A stretch of DNA of 64,000 nt from Ruegeria sp. Ofav3-42 (lineage in GTDB: Bacteria > Pseudomonadota > Alphaproteobacteria > Rhodobacterales > Rhodobacteraceae). Below the pieces are notes generated by a model, which saw nothing but the letters and a program-made list of their open reading frames with translations, had not been told where the DNA came from and searched no databases. Shown here in pieces: positions 27,750 through 35,848 of the stretch (position 1 is the first letter of the stretch; each line of letters begins with the position of its first letter). The stretch is taken from the NCBI RefSeq assembly GCF_022347725.1, contig NZ_JAKRGB010000002.1, forward strand, positions 434,001-498,000, written 5' to 3'. A program made the translations under genes and the position numbers.

Positions 27750-28196
27750 ATGGCAAAGACTCAAGACTTTACCGCGACCCTGAAAGACATGATGGGCGCG
27801 TTTCCTGTTGACACCACCGCTCTGGAAGGTGCCTTCAAGTCGACCGCGACCCTGAACGAAAAACTGTCGGGCGTTGCTCTGGAAGCTGCTGAAAAGTCGG
27901 CTGAAATCTCGAACAAATGGACCAAGGATACCCTGGCCAAGCTGACCGAGATGTCGAAAGCAAAGGCAGAGCCTGCTGACTACGCAAAAGCCGCAACCGA
28001 CTTCGCAAGCGCGTCGGCTGAAGTTGCTGCTGAAAACATGGCTGCTTTCGCTGAAATCGCGAAAAAAGTTCAGTCCGAAACCGTTGAGCTGCTGATGGCG
28101 GCCGGCAAAGACGCTGCAGAAGATGCAACCGCAGCCGTCAAAAAAGCCACCAACGACGTGACTGCAGCTGCCAAGAAAGCAACTGCTGCCAAGTAA
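27750..28196 (+). CDS. phaP: Phasin, PHA granule-associated protein
   Basis: A 148-residue Ala/Lys-rich helical protein typical of phasins, which coat PHA granules. N-terminal MAKTQDFTATLKDMMGAF is followed by long amphipathic helices with regular hydrophobic positions. The C-terminal tail is lysine- and alanine-rich (TAAAKKATAAK), similar to PhaP tails in Paracoccus. The gene lies between phaC and phaR and ends at a strong terminator. The preceding intergenic region has two TGC-rich palindromes. Confidence 0.9.
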   Translation: MAKTQDFTATLKDMMGAFPVDTTALEGAFKSTATLNEKLSGVALEAAEKSAEISNKWTKDTLAKLTEMSKAKAEPADYAKAATDFASASAEVAAENMAAFAEIAKKVQSETVELLMAAGKDAAEDATAAVKKATNDVTAAAKKATAAK

Positions 28197-28245
28197 GAAA
28201 ATGCCGCGAGGCGCACCCACTCCTCCCATTTGGTGCAATCGCGTT

Positions 28246-28278
28246 GGGCAGGTCGTTCGACCTGCCCTTTCTTTTTGT
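28246..28278 (+). terminator. Rho-independent terminator after phaP
   Basis: GGGCAGGTC pairs with GACCTGCCC around a GTTC loop (28246-28267), followed by TTTCTTTTTGT. This is a textbook intrinsic terminator. Confidence 0.9.
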
Positions 28279-28299
28279 TCTGCGCTCGCATAGTCTTTG

Positions 28300-28309
28300 C
28301 TGCAACGCA
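28300..28309. promoter_or_regulatory. Partial PhaR-like motif upstream of phaR
   Basis: CTGCAACGCA matches CTGC-N3-GCAG except for the last base. It lies 23-32 bp before the phaR GTG and may permit autoregulation. It is weaker than the sites before phaC and phaP. Confidence 0.3.
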
Positions 28310-28331
28310 TCATCCTTGGGGAGGGTAAACG

Positions 28332-28886
28332 GTGACAGAGCAAGAAAAACCACTGTTGATAAAACGTTATGCGAGCCGTCGGCTGTATAACACTGAGACT
28401 AGCGATTACGTCACGCTTGAAGACATCGCGTCGTTCATTCGGGACGGGCGCGAGGTGCAGATCATTGACCTGAAAACCGGCGATGACCTGACGCGGCAAT
28501 ACCTGCTGCAAATCATCGCCGAACATGAAAGTCGCGGTGAAAACGTGCTGCCGGTCAACGTGCTGAACGATCTGGTACGCAGCTACATGCTGCCGGGCGG
28601 GGGTGTGATGCCGCAATTCCTGCAGAGCTCGTTCGAGATGCTGCGCGAAAGTCAGAACAAGATGGTGGAAAACATGAACGCCATGAACCCGATGTCGCAG
28701 ATGCCGGGGTTCGATGCGCTGCAGGCCCAGCAGCAAGCGTTCCTGAAAGCCATGACAGGCGGTCTGTCCAGCGGGTGGTCCGGACCGGACAAGGAAGACG
28801 ACGCCAAGTCCGAACCGAAGGAAGATCTGGACGACATCAAAAAGCAGCTGGCGGAATTGCAGCAAAAGCTGTCCAAGCTGAACTGA
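28332..28886 (+). CDS. phaR: PHA synthesis repressor
   Basis: A 184-residue regulator that binds DNA and PHA, releasing phasin transcription when granules form. The N-terminal domain LIKRYASRRLYNTETSDYVT and LEDIASFIRDGREVQIID is diagnostic of the PHB_acc_N family. The second domain contains LLQIIAEHESRGENVLP. The C-terminus is charged and ends in a coiled-coil-like LDDIKKQLAELQQKLSKLN. Translation starts with GTG at 28332 after GGGGAGGG. It is a separate unit after the phaP terminator. Confidence 0.93.
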   Translation: MTEQEKPLLIKRYASRRLYNTETSDYVTLEDIASFIRDGREVQIIDLKTGDDLTRQYLLQIIAEHESRGENVLPVNVLNDLVRSYMLPGGGVMPQFLQSSFEMLRESQNKMVENMNAMNPMSQMPGFDALQAQQQAFLKAMTGGLSSGWSGPDKEDDAKSEPKEDLDDIKKQLAELQQKLSKLN

Positions 28887-28896
28887 TTGCAAGCGG

Positions 28897-29655
28897 ATGC
28901 GCTGCTTGTTCCTGAGTGCCGCTATACTCAGTGGAACATTCGCGTGGGCGCAGGGAGACTTTTCCGAGGTCTGGTCACCAATCTGCACAATTGGAACGAC
29001 TGCGGAAGAAGGGTGCAAAGACATTCGGGCGCGCGAGATTCTGGACGCAACGGAGCCCGCCTGGCGCGCAATCGGACGCGTCAACTTCGCAAGCAGGGAT
29101 CAACGGTCGCATTGCACCGGTGTTCTGGTCGCAGACGATTTGGTTCTGACTGCGGCCCATTGCCTTTACAATTCGTCGCGAAAAACCTGGATACCAGCCT
29201 CCAGTATTCGGTTCGCTGGGGGATATCAGCGCGGAGAAGCGGCCGCATTTTCAGTGGTAAAGTCATACCGGCTGCATCCTGACCAGGCCGCTGATTCAGG
29301 CTTCAATGATCGCGCTGAACTGGATTGGGCAGTGCTTGAACTGGCTGAACCTATTGGTCAATCACTGGGGCACTTTGGAATCGGAAATTCGGACGCGCAA
29401 GCCGGGACTGTCGCCGGATATGCGGGCCTGCGTCCTCACGTCCTGAGCCGCACGAACAACTGCCCGCTGCGTCGCTTGGCGGATGGATTGTTGCTCGCGA
29501 TTTGCCCTGTGATGATGGGCGATTCCGGAGCGCCCTTGCTGGTGGATACGCCATCAGGGCCCAAGGTCGCCGGTATCCTCTCGCGCGTTGCCGCAACCCC
29601 TCAGGGGATTGCGGCGCTGTTTGTGTCAAGCGAGCGCTTTGCTGTGTTCGAGTAA
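28897..29655 (+). CDS. Secreted trypsin-like serine protease
   Basis: A 252-residue S1-family protease with a signal peptide (FLSAAILSGTFAWAQG). The catalytic triad is visible: His in VLTAAHCLYN, Asp in ELDWAVLEL, Ser in MMGDSGAPLLVD. Six cysteines in the mature part could form disulphides. It is therefore a periplasmic or extracellular endopeptidase. It starts 11 bp after phaR and may be read from the same transcript, though the functions are unrelated. The substrate is unknown. Confidence 0.88.
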   Translation: MRCLFLSAAILSGTFAWAQGDFSEVWSPICTIGTTAEEGCKDIRAREILDATEPAWRAIGRVNFASRDQRSHCTGVLVADDLVLTAAHCLYNSSRKTWIPASSIRFAGGYQRGEAAAFSVVKSYRLHPDQAADSGFNDRAELDWAVLELAEPIGQSLGHFGIGNSDAQAGTVAGYAGLRPHVLSRTNNCPLRRLADGLLLAICPVMMGDSGAPLLVDTPSGPKVAGILSRVAATPQGIAALFVSSERFAVFE

Positions 29656-29658
29656 AGC

Positions 29659-30873
29659 TCAGGTGCCGTAAACCGGGACAGGACCGGTTACTTCGCCTAC
29701 AGCTGCCAGCAGAATGTCAGCGATCACATCCAGCTCTTCGCGCGTCAGGCGAACCGGAAGCCGCACATCGCAGGCTTTCATCAGCATCGCGCGGGTCTGT
29801 GGCAGTTCGACCTGCTCGGGCAGGAACTGCCAGTTCCAGAAAGCGCGGGCGTTATCCTCGCTCAGGCCAAAGACCTGAACCTTGACGCCGCGCGCTTCAG
29901 TTGCTGCGGCAAAGGCGCGGATATCATCGTCACTCATGTCCACAAGGTTGAACTGGATGGAATCCGGTGCCCGGCGCTCGGGCAGCAGAGGGGCAGGGAC
30001 GTGGATAAAAGACGATGTGTTCAGGCGCTCGGCGACATAGTCGTGGTTGGTCAGGCCGTCCCGTACGCGGCGTGCAAGTTCCGGGATCTGCGGGCGGATC
30101 ACGGCGGCGCTGAGGTTACTCATCCGCAGGTTATAAAGCGGCAACTGGTTCTGCCAGCGTGCAAACGCCTGTTCCAACTCGGGCGAGTTGTCGCCGTGTG
30201 GCCCTTTGTGCTTTTTCCAGTTGTGCTCGTATGCGCCGGACATGATGACGGCACGTGCCACCAAATCGGCGTCGTCGGTGATCAGGATCCCACCTTCACC
30301 CGCATTGATCATCTTGTAGGACTGGAACGAGAAGCAGCCGATCTTGCCGATCGTACCGATATTGCGCCTGTGCCATGTCGTTCCCAACGAGTGTGCCGCA
30401 TCTTCGATCACAGGGATGTCACGTGCGTCGCATAGGGCCATGATGGCGTCCATATCCGAAGTGTGGCCGCGCATGTGGCTGATGATGACCGCCTGAACGC
30501 CGTCCAGCTTGGCCTCGAAATCAGCCATGTCGATGCGATAGTTCTCACCCACTTCGCACAGAACCGGAATGCAGTCCGCGTGCACGATCGAGGACGGCAC
30601 GGCCGCAAAGGTGAAACCGGGGATCAGAACGCGTGCGTCACGTGGCAGTTCCAGAGCTTTGAGTGACAGGAACAATGCGGCCGAGCAGGACGACACTGCC
30701 AGCGCGTATTTGCTGCCCAGCAACTCGGCAAATTCGGCTTCGAGCAAGGCAACCGGTGCATCCTGCGGCGCGGTATAGCGAAACAGATCGCCTGACTGCA
30801 TCAGGGCGTCGATGGCTTCTCGTGCTGCTGGGGGAATGGGTTCGGCGTCATGAACGTTTGGCGGAAGCGTCAT
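29659..30873 (-). CDS. DegT/DnrJ/EryC1/StrS-family aminotransferase
   Basis: Fold-type I PLP aminotransferase of 404 residues. The PLP lysine is in SFQSYKMINAGEGG, and ALAVSSCSAALFL with VIEDAAHSLGTT are the family PLP-binding blocks. DegT enzymes make amino sugars or aminocyclitols, but members in polyamine or osmolyte loci may differ. I use ATG 30873; the TTG at 30888 lies inside an inverted repeat. It is separated from puuB by about 115 bp with two hairpin-like elements, so it may be a separate unit. Its substrate is unknown. Confidence 0.83.
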   Translation of the reverse strand: MTLPPNVHDAEPIPPAAREAIDALMQSGDLFRYTAPQDAPVALLEAEFAELLGSKYALAVSSCSAALFLSLKALELPRDARVLIPGFTFAAVPSSIVHADCIPVLCEVGENYRIDMADFEAKLDGVQAVIISHMRGHTSDMDAIMALCDARDIPVIEDAAHSLGTTWHRRNIGTIGKIGCFSFQSYKMINAGEGGILITDDADLVARAVIMSGAYEHNWKKHKGPHGDNSPELEQAFARWQNQLPLYNLRMSNLSAAVIRPQIPELARRVRDGLTNHDYVAERLNTSSFIHVPAPLLPERRAPDSIQFNLVDMSDDDIRAFAAATEARGVKVQVFGLSEDNARAFWNWQFLPEQVELPQTRAMLMKACDVRLPVRLTREELDVIADILLAAVGEVTGPVPVYGT

Positions 30874-30880
30874 ATTTGAT

Positions 30881-30905
30881 TTTCCCAAATTCTATCTTTG
30901 GGAAA
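30881..30905. promoter_or_regulatory. Perfect inverted repeat upstream of the DegT-type gene
   Basis: TTTCCCAAA at 30881-30889 is inverted as TTTGGGAAA at 30897-30905, with a 7-bp spacer. It ends 8 bp before the chosen start, where an operator would block translation or transcription. No regulator gene for it is visible nearby. Confidence 0.45.
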
Positions 30906-30918
30906 GATAAAGCTAAAC

Positions 30919-30938
30919 GAGGGGCGTTCCAACCCCTC
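30919..30938 (-). terminator. Hairpin after puuB
   Basis: GAGGGG at 30919-30924 pairs with CCCCTC at 30933-30938. On the minus strand it is followed by GTTTAGCTTTAT. It probably ends the gamma-glutamylputrescine unit before the DegT-type gene. Confidence 0.45.
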
Positions 30939-30987
30939 TTTCGCCAACATGGCGAAATTTCACCAATCTGTCGCAATACTGATGACG

Positions 30988-32292
30988 TTAAAGGCCCAGA
31001 CGATCCCGCAGCGCGAACCAGGTCATCGCCAGCACCAGCAGCGGGCTGCGCAAGGCAGGACCGCCGGGGAAGGGAAGGGCGGGCACGCGGGCCATCGTGT
31101 CGAATCCTTCGGCTTGCCCCTGAATGGCCAGCGCCATCAGTTGTCCGGCATGAGTGGCCGTGCCCACACCGTGACCGGAATAACCTGATGCCGACAGGAT
31201 ATTGGGCGCGACCCGAGCCAGATAGGGCATACGGCGCATAGTGATGGCCAGCGTGCCGCCCCAGGCGTAATCGATCTTAACATCCCGCAAATGAGGGAAA
31301 ATCTCGGTCATTGGCTTACGCACCTTCGCTGCAATGTCGCTGGGGAAGCGGTAGCCATAGCTCTCGCCACCACCAAACAGCAGGCGGCCATCGGCGCTGA
31401 GGCGGAAGTAATTCACCACGAATTTGGTGTCGGCGACGGCGACGTCGAGGGTCAGAACCTTCGCGGTCTCAGCCCCCAAAGGTTCAGTGGCTGCGATGAA
31501 GTTGTTGATCGGCATGACCCTGGCCGCCACCTTGCGGTTCAGATCCCCGAGATATCCATTGCAGGCCAGAATGACATGGTCAGCCGTCACCGTTCCTTGC
31601 GCGGTTTTGACGACCGCCGGGTTGGTTTCTTCGACACCCAGCGCCTCGGTTCCTTCATAGACCCGCACACCAGCTTTCACCGCCGCCTGTGCTAATCCAA
31701 GCGCAAAGTTCAACGGGTGCAGATGTGCCGCGCCCGTATCCAGATAACCGCCGCGATAGGCGGGCGATGGGCACAGAGCATGGCCTACGCCTTCGTCCAG
31801 AACCTCCATCTGGTCATAGCCATAGCGGTCGGACAGATGCGCCGCGTGTTCATGAAGCTCTTGCTGCTCGCCCTTGCTGAGGCCCAGGACCGCCACGCCC
31901 GGTTTAAGGTCGCAGTCGATCTGATGCTTGGCGATCAATGATTTGACTAGATCTTTTGCGTCTTCAGCCAAATCCCAGAGCTTCGCCGCGTCGTCATCGC
32001 CGACCAGACGTTCAAGATCTTCCTGATCCATGCGCTGCGCGCTGCCCAGTTGTCCGCCATTACGTCCCGACGCCCCAAAACCTACGCGATGCGCTTCGAG
32101 CAGGACAACATCCAACCCGGCTTCGGCCAGATGCAAAGCGGCCGACAGCCCGGTGTATCCGCCGCCTACGACGCAAACGTCCGCCTTGATATCGCCGGAC
32201 AGCGCCGGAAAATCATCCATCTGATTGGCGGTCGCAGCGTACCAACTGGCCGGATACTCCGACTTGCGGTCATTGGAATAGAGCAGGTTCAT
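30988..32292 (-). CDS. puuB: FAD-dependent oxidoreductase, gamma-glutamylputrescine oxidase-like
   Basis: A 434-residue DAO-superfamily flavoprotein. The dinucleotide fold is VCVVGGGYTGLSAALHLAEA, and the FAD-binding block FGASGRNGGQLGSAQ is typical of PuuB. PuuB oxidises gamma-glutamylputrescine to the gamma-glutamylaminobutyraldehyde, giving H2O2 and ammonia. The C-terminal GYSGHGVGTATHAGQLMA is the second FAD contact. It lies 8 bp after the glutamine-synthetase-like gene in the same unit, which supports the assignment. Other DAO oxidases would look similar, so the exact substrate is inferred. Confidence 0.83.
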   Translation of the reverse strand: MNLLYSNDRKSEYPASWYAATANQMDDFPALSGDIKADVCVVGGGYTGLSAALHLAEAGLDVVLLEAHRVGFGASGRNGGQLGSAQRMDQEDLERLVGDDDAAKLWDLAEDAKDLVKSLIAKHQIDCDLKPGVAVLGLSKGEQQELHEHAAHLSDRYGYDQMEVLDEGVGHALCPSPAYRGGYLDTGAAHLHPLNFALGLAQAAVKAGVRVYEGTEALGVEETNPAVVKTAQGTVTADHVILACNGYLGDLNRKVAARVMPINNFIAATEPLGAETAKVLTLDVAVADTKFVVNYFRLSADGRLLFGGGESYGYRFPSDIAAKVRKPMTEIFPHLRDVKIDYAWGGTLAITMRRMPYLARVAPNILSASGYSGHGVGTATHAGQLMALAIQGQAEGFDTMARVPALPFPGGPALRSPLLVLAMTWFALRDRLGL

Positions 32293-32300
32293 TGCGCGCC

Positions 32301-33659
32301 TCAGACGTTCAGCAGCAGATGCTCACGCTCCCACGGAGAGATGACCTGCAGGAATTCCTCGTACTCGGCCCGTTTGACGATGCCATAGACGCGGGCAAAC
32401 TCAGGTCCCAGCACCTCGTGAAGAGCGGTGGCCTCGTCAAACAGGTCCAGCGCGTTGCCCATAACCTGCGGTATATCGCCTTCGCCTTCGTAGGCGTCAC
32501 CGTAGAATTGGCGGCGCGGGCGTTCCTGCTGGGTCAGGCCCAGATAACCGCAGGCCAGCGACAGCGCGATGCCCAGATACGGGTTACAGTCCATGCCGGC
32601 GATGCGGTTCTCAACCCGGCGGGCCTCGGGGCCGGACAGAGGCACGCGAATGCCCGTCGTGCGGTTGTCACGCGCCCATTCCAGATTGATCGGAGCGGCA
32701 TGGTCCTTCACGTAGCGACGATATGAGTTCACGTACGGCGCCATCACGGCCAGACCCGCGGGCAAGTGATTCTGCAGGCCGGCGATGAAGTTGTAGAATG
32801 CGTCCGTTTCACCGCCCTGTGGACCCGAGAAGATGTTCTGGCCTGTTTCCATGTCGATGATCGAGTGATGGATGTGCATGGCCGAACCGGGCTCATCCTC
32901 GATCGGTTTTGCCATGAAAGTGGCAAAGCAGTTGTGCCGCAGCGCGGCCTCGCGGATCAGACGTTTGAAGTAAAACACTTCGTCGGCCAGCTTGACCGGG
33001 TCGCCGTGACGGAGGTTGATCTCTAACTGACCCGCGCCGCCTTCCTGCGTGATGCCGTCGATCTCGAAGCCCTGATGTTCAGCGAAATCGTAAATGTCGT
33101 CGATCACCGGGCCGAATTCGTCCACCGCCGTCATCGAATAGGCCTGACGCGCCGCAGCGGGGCGACCCGAACGGCCCATCATCGGTTTGATCCCATGCGC
33201 CGGGTCGACGTTCGGGGCGACCAGAAAGAACTCCATTTCGGGGGCGACGATCGGTTTCCAACCTTTGTCGTGATACAGCTGCACCACGCGCTTCAACACG
33301 TTGCGCGGGCTGAAAGGGATCGGCTCGCCATCGCGGTCATAGGCGTCGTGGATCACCTGCAGCGTCCAGTCCCCGGTCCAGGGCGCGGCGGACGTTGTCG
33401 AGAAATCGGGCTTCAAAATCATGTCCCGTTCGATGAAACCGTCATCGCCCGCAGCCTCACCCCAGTCACCTGTGATGGTCTGGTAAAAGATGCTGTCGGG
33501 CAGGTGGAAGTAATCCTGTCGGGCGAATTTCGATGCCGGAACGGCCTTGCCTCGGGCAATGCCGGGCAGGTCCGAAATGATGCACTCGACCTCATCAAGT
33601 CTCTGGCCGTCGATATAGTCCCGTGCCGCTTGCGGTAGCTGATCTTTCCAGTCGGCCAT
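32301..33659 (-). CDS. puuA: Glutamine synthetase family protein, gamma-glutamylputrescine synthetase-like
   Basis: A 452-residue member of the glutamine synthetase superfamily. MEFFLVAPNV and EGGAGQLEINLRHGD give metal-binding glutamates; MHIHHSIIDMETGQN carries the ATP/metal histidine; NRTTGIRVP carries the arginine contacts. PuuA ligates glutamate to putrescine using ATP. The neighbouring oxidase and amidotransferase match that pathway. Its start overlaps the preceding GATase gene by one base. A second paralogue lies upstream, and I cannot tell from sequence which is specific for which amine. Confidence 0.84.
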   Translation of the reverse strand: MADWKDQLPQAARDYIDGQRLDEVECIISDLPGIARGKAVPASKFARQDYFHLPDSIFYQTITGDWGEAAGDDGFIERDMILKPDFSTTSAAPWTGDWTLQVIHDAYDRDGEPIPFSPRNVLKRVVQLYHDKGWKPIVAPEMEFFLVAPNVDPAHGIKPMMGRSGRPAAARQAYSMTAVDEFGPVIDDIYDFAEHQGFEIDGITQEGGAGQLEINLRHGDPVKLADEVFYFKRLIREAALRHNCFATFMAKPIEDEPGSAMHIHHSIIDMETGQNIFSGPQGGETDAFYNFIAGLQNHLPAGLAVMAPYVNSYRRYVKDHAAPINLEWARDNRTTGIRVPLSGPEARRVENRIAGMDCNPYLGIALSLACGYLGLTQQERPRRQFYGDAYEGEGDIPQVMGNALDLFDEATALHEVLGPEFARVYGIVKRAEYEEFLQVISPWEREHLLLNV

Positions 33660-34339
33660 CAGGCCCTCTCTTTCTTTAGAAACTCCGCTATGTGTTTTCC
33701 GATCAGCGGATTGTCATTTCGGGTCGGCAGGCGATTTGCGGCGGCTTCCAAAAGGGTATCCGGGACAACGCCTTTGCCGCGGGTTTCCATCAGGCCCTGA
33801 ATGAAGGCGTCGCCGTATTCCGGGTGGGCCTGCACCGTCCAAACGTTGTCGCCATAGCTCACCATGGCATTGCGGCAGAAGTCGTTGGTGCCTGTCACGC
33901 GTGCGCCTTCGGGCAACTCGACCACCTGGTCCTGATGCCAAGCGTTCAAGGTTACCGTTCCGCCTTCAAAGTCATAGTCGGTTCGTCCTACGGACCATCC
34001 GCCTTTGAACTTTTCGACTTTGCCGCCCAAAGCTTGCGCGATGATCTGGTGGCCAAAGCACACACCAATGAGGGGGCGACCGCTTTGCTGAATGGCGCGG
34101 ATCAGGTCCTCGAGCTGCGGTATCCACGCGTGATCCTCATAGGCTCCATGGCGCGAGCCGGTGATGATCCAGCCATCAGCCTGAAGTTCGTCCTTGGGGA
34201 ACTGGCCGTCGACAACAGCGAAGGTTTCGTAAGTAAAGCCATTCCCGTCCAGCAGCGCGGCAAACATCGCGTCATATTCGCTGAATTGGCCCTGCAGTTC
34301 GTCCGGTGGATGGCCGGTCAGAAGGATACCGATTTTCAT
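33659..34339 (-). CDS. Class I glutamine amidotransferase-like protein
   Basis: A 226-residue GATase1 protein. The nucleophile elbow GVCFGHQIIAQALGGKV contains the catalytic cysteine, and the HPEYGD segment (in VQAHPEYG) contains the His-Glu pair. It is like GuaA-type standalone domains and not the C26 gamma-glutamyl-GABA hydrolase PuuD. Yet its place before puuA suggests it acts in the same pathway, perhaps as the hydrolase step. The start lies 8 bp downstream of a 16-bp palindrome, so it heads the puu transcription unit. Confidence 0.8.
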   Translation of the reverse strand: MKIGILLTGHPPDELQGQFSEYDAMFAALLDGNGFTYETFAVVDGQFPKDELQADGWIITGSRHGAYEDHAWIPQLEDLIRAIQQSGRPLIGVCFGHQIIAQALGGKVEKFKGGWSVGRTDYDFEGGTVTLNAWHQDQVVELPEGARVTGTNDFCRNAMVSYGDNVWTVQAHPEYGDAFIQGLMETRGKGVVPDTLLEAAANRLPTRNDNPLIGKHIAEFLKKERA

Positions 34340-34347
34340 GGGTCACC

Positions 34348-34363
34348 AAATTTGATCAAATTT
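34348..34363. promoter_or_regulatory. Palindromic operator before the GATase-puuA-puuB unit
   Basis: AAATTTGATCAAATTT is a perfect 16-bp palindrome directly upstream of the GATase start. The adjoining GTCAC is shared with the copy before the second glutamine-synthetase-like gene. Two such copies at two promoters of one pathway strongly suggest a common repressor. Confidence 0.7.
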
Positions 34364-34398
34364 ATTCTAGCCTACCGAATCCGGGCGGGCAAGGGGGC

Positions 34399-35718
34399 TC
34401 ATACGGCTTCGATGTAACTCAGCCAATGGTTCTCGGGTGGACGATCGGCGAACCGCCTGATTTCCTGCCGCTTGGTCATCGCGAAGTAGCGGACCAACTC
34501 GGCAGGAAAAATGCGTGCGACGCTTGGGTCTGTCTCGAACGCTGCGATGGCCTGAGGCCAATCGCTGGCAAGCTGGGGCAGCCCGTCGATGTCATAGGCA
34601 TTGCCAGAAATCGGGGCGGGCGGTTCGGTCTTGTCTTCGATGCCGTTCAGTGCCGCACCCAGAACGGCGGCCAGCATCAGATAGGGGTTGATATCGCCAC
34701 CAGCGACCCGATTTTCGATCCGACGAGCGGCCGGGGCGCCGCCGGGAATGCGCAGGGCCGCGGTGCGGTTTTCATACGCCCAGCTTGCGCCAGTGGGGGC
34801 GTGCGCACCGGGAACTAGGCGAGTGTATGAGTTGCCATGCGGTGCAAAGATCAACGTGCAGCCCGGCATTGCGTCCAGGCATCCGGCAACTGCCCACCGC
34901 AACAGATCGGTGCCCTCAGGACCACCATTGTCAAAGACGTTACGGCCCTGTTGATCCACGACCGAGAAGTGCACATGCATCCCATTGCCCGCGTCATCCG
35001 CATAGGGCTTGGCCATAAACGTCGCCGTAAACCCATGTTTGCGCGCCAGACCGCGCGCCAAAGCCTTGAAAAGCCACGTATCGTCCGCGCAACGCATCGC
35101 TTCCTGATGGTTCAGGTTGATTTCGAACTGGCCGATGCCGGCTTCTGATATGGCGGTTTGGGCGGGAATGCCCATCGCAGCGCAACCATCGTACAGGTCG
35201 GTGAAAAAGGCATCAAAGGCGTCCAGTTCGGCCATGGACAGAACGGCCTCGTCCTCTAACCGCCGTTGGGTGTCGGGATTTACCGGCGGCTGCGGATGGG
35301 CACCCGAAGCATCGAGCAATGTGAACTCCAGCTCGGTGGCCGCAATGACGGACCAGCCGCGCTGGGCATAGCGTTCGAGGATCGAGGCAAGCGCATGCCT
35401 TGGGTCGCCGGGAAAGGGCGCGCCGTCGTCGTCATGCAAGCTCATCGGGACCAAGGCGGTCTCGGTTGCAAGCCAGGGCACAGGAACCGGACCGCGGTCT
35501 GTTGGCAACAACACGCCATCTGCATCGCCGGATTCGAACACAAGCGGGCTGCCGTCGATATCGGCCCCCCACAGGTCGACGTTCAGCGCGGAAAAGGGCA
35601 TGCGCACTGCGCCTTTATCCAGTTTGCTGGCATAAGAGGGCGGCACACGCTTTCCGCGCATCTGACCGTTAAGATCACATGCAGCGACGCGAAAACTGTG
35701 CAGGGCGCTCAGGTCCAT
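34399..35718 (-). CDS. Glutamine synthetase family protein (second copy)
   Basis: A 439-residue paralogue of the nearby PuuA-like protein. The superfamily residues are present in AATELEFTLLDASG, EAGIGQFEINLNHQE, GNGMHVHFSVVD and RVAGGDINPYLMLA. I start at ATG 35718 because GGAG is 7 bases upstream. ATG 35730 and GTG 35775 are also in frame, but the last nearly abuts an operator. A family member ligating glutamate to another amine (cadaverine, spermidine, ethanolamine) is likely. It is a separate transcription unit, upstream of the puu unit. Confidence 0.84.
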   Translation of the reverse strand: MDLSALHSFRVAACDLNGQMRGKRVPPSYASKLDKGAVRMPFSALNVDLWGADIDGSPLVFESGDADGVLLPTDRGPVPVPWLATETALVPMSLHDDDGAPFPGDPRHALASILERYAQRGWSVIAATELEFTLLDASGAHPQPPVNPDTQRRLEDEAVLSMAELDAFDAFFTDLYDGCAAMGIPAQTAISEAGIGQFEINLNHQEAMRCADDTWLFKALARGLARKHGFTATFMAKPYADDAGNGMHVHFSVVDQQGRNVFDNGGPEGTDLLRWAVAGCLDAMPGCTLIFAPHGNSYTRLVPGAHAPTGASWAYENRTAALRIPGGAPAARRIENRVAGGDINPYLMLAAVLGAALNGIEDKTEPPAPISGNAYDIDGLPQLASDWPQAIAAFETDPSVARIFPAELVRYFAMTKRQEIRRFADRPPENHWLSYIEAV

Positions 35719-35777
35719 CGTAGTCTCCATTACTCTGGTTACCCGAGATGTAATCGAGACGCGCTCTGTTGTCACGA

Positions 35778-35791
35778 AATTTGATCAAATT
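35778..35791. promoter_or_regulatory. Palindromic operator before the second glutamine synthetase-like gene
   Basis: AATTTGATCAAATT is a perfect 14-bp palindrome within the sequence GTCACGAAATTTGATC, which nearly repeats that at 34343-34357. It lies about 60 bp before the gene start, a normal place for a repressor-controlled promoter. Confidence 0.7.
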
Positions 35792-35803
35792 GTTTTGTAG
35801 TAA

Positions 35804-35841
35804 GAGAAACCCCGCGCCGACCAATCAGGTGAGGCGCGGGG
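35804..35841 (-). terminator. Terminator of the molybdenum oxidoreductase operon
   Basis: On the minus strand CCCCGCGCC, a 14-base loop and GGCGCGGGG (35810-35841) are followed by TTTCTCTT. This is a strong intrinsic terminator right after the large-subunit gene. Confidence 0.85.
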
Positions 35842-35848
35842 CAGGTGC

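Noticed and set aside
27699..29084. A 461-residue minus-strand frame across phaP and phaR
   Set aside because: Antisense to phaP and phaR; composition is that of a shadow frame and it would span a strong terminator.
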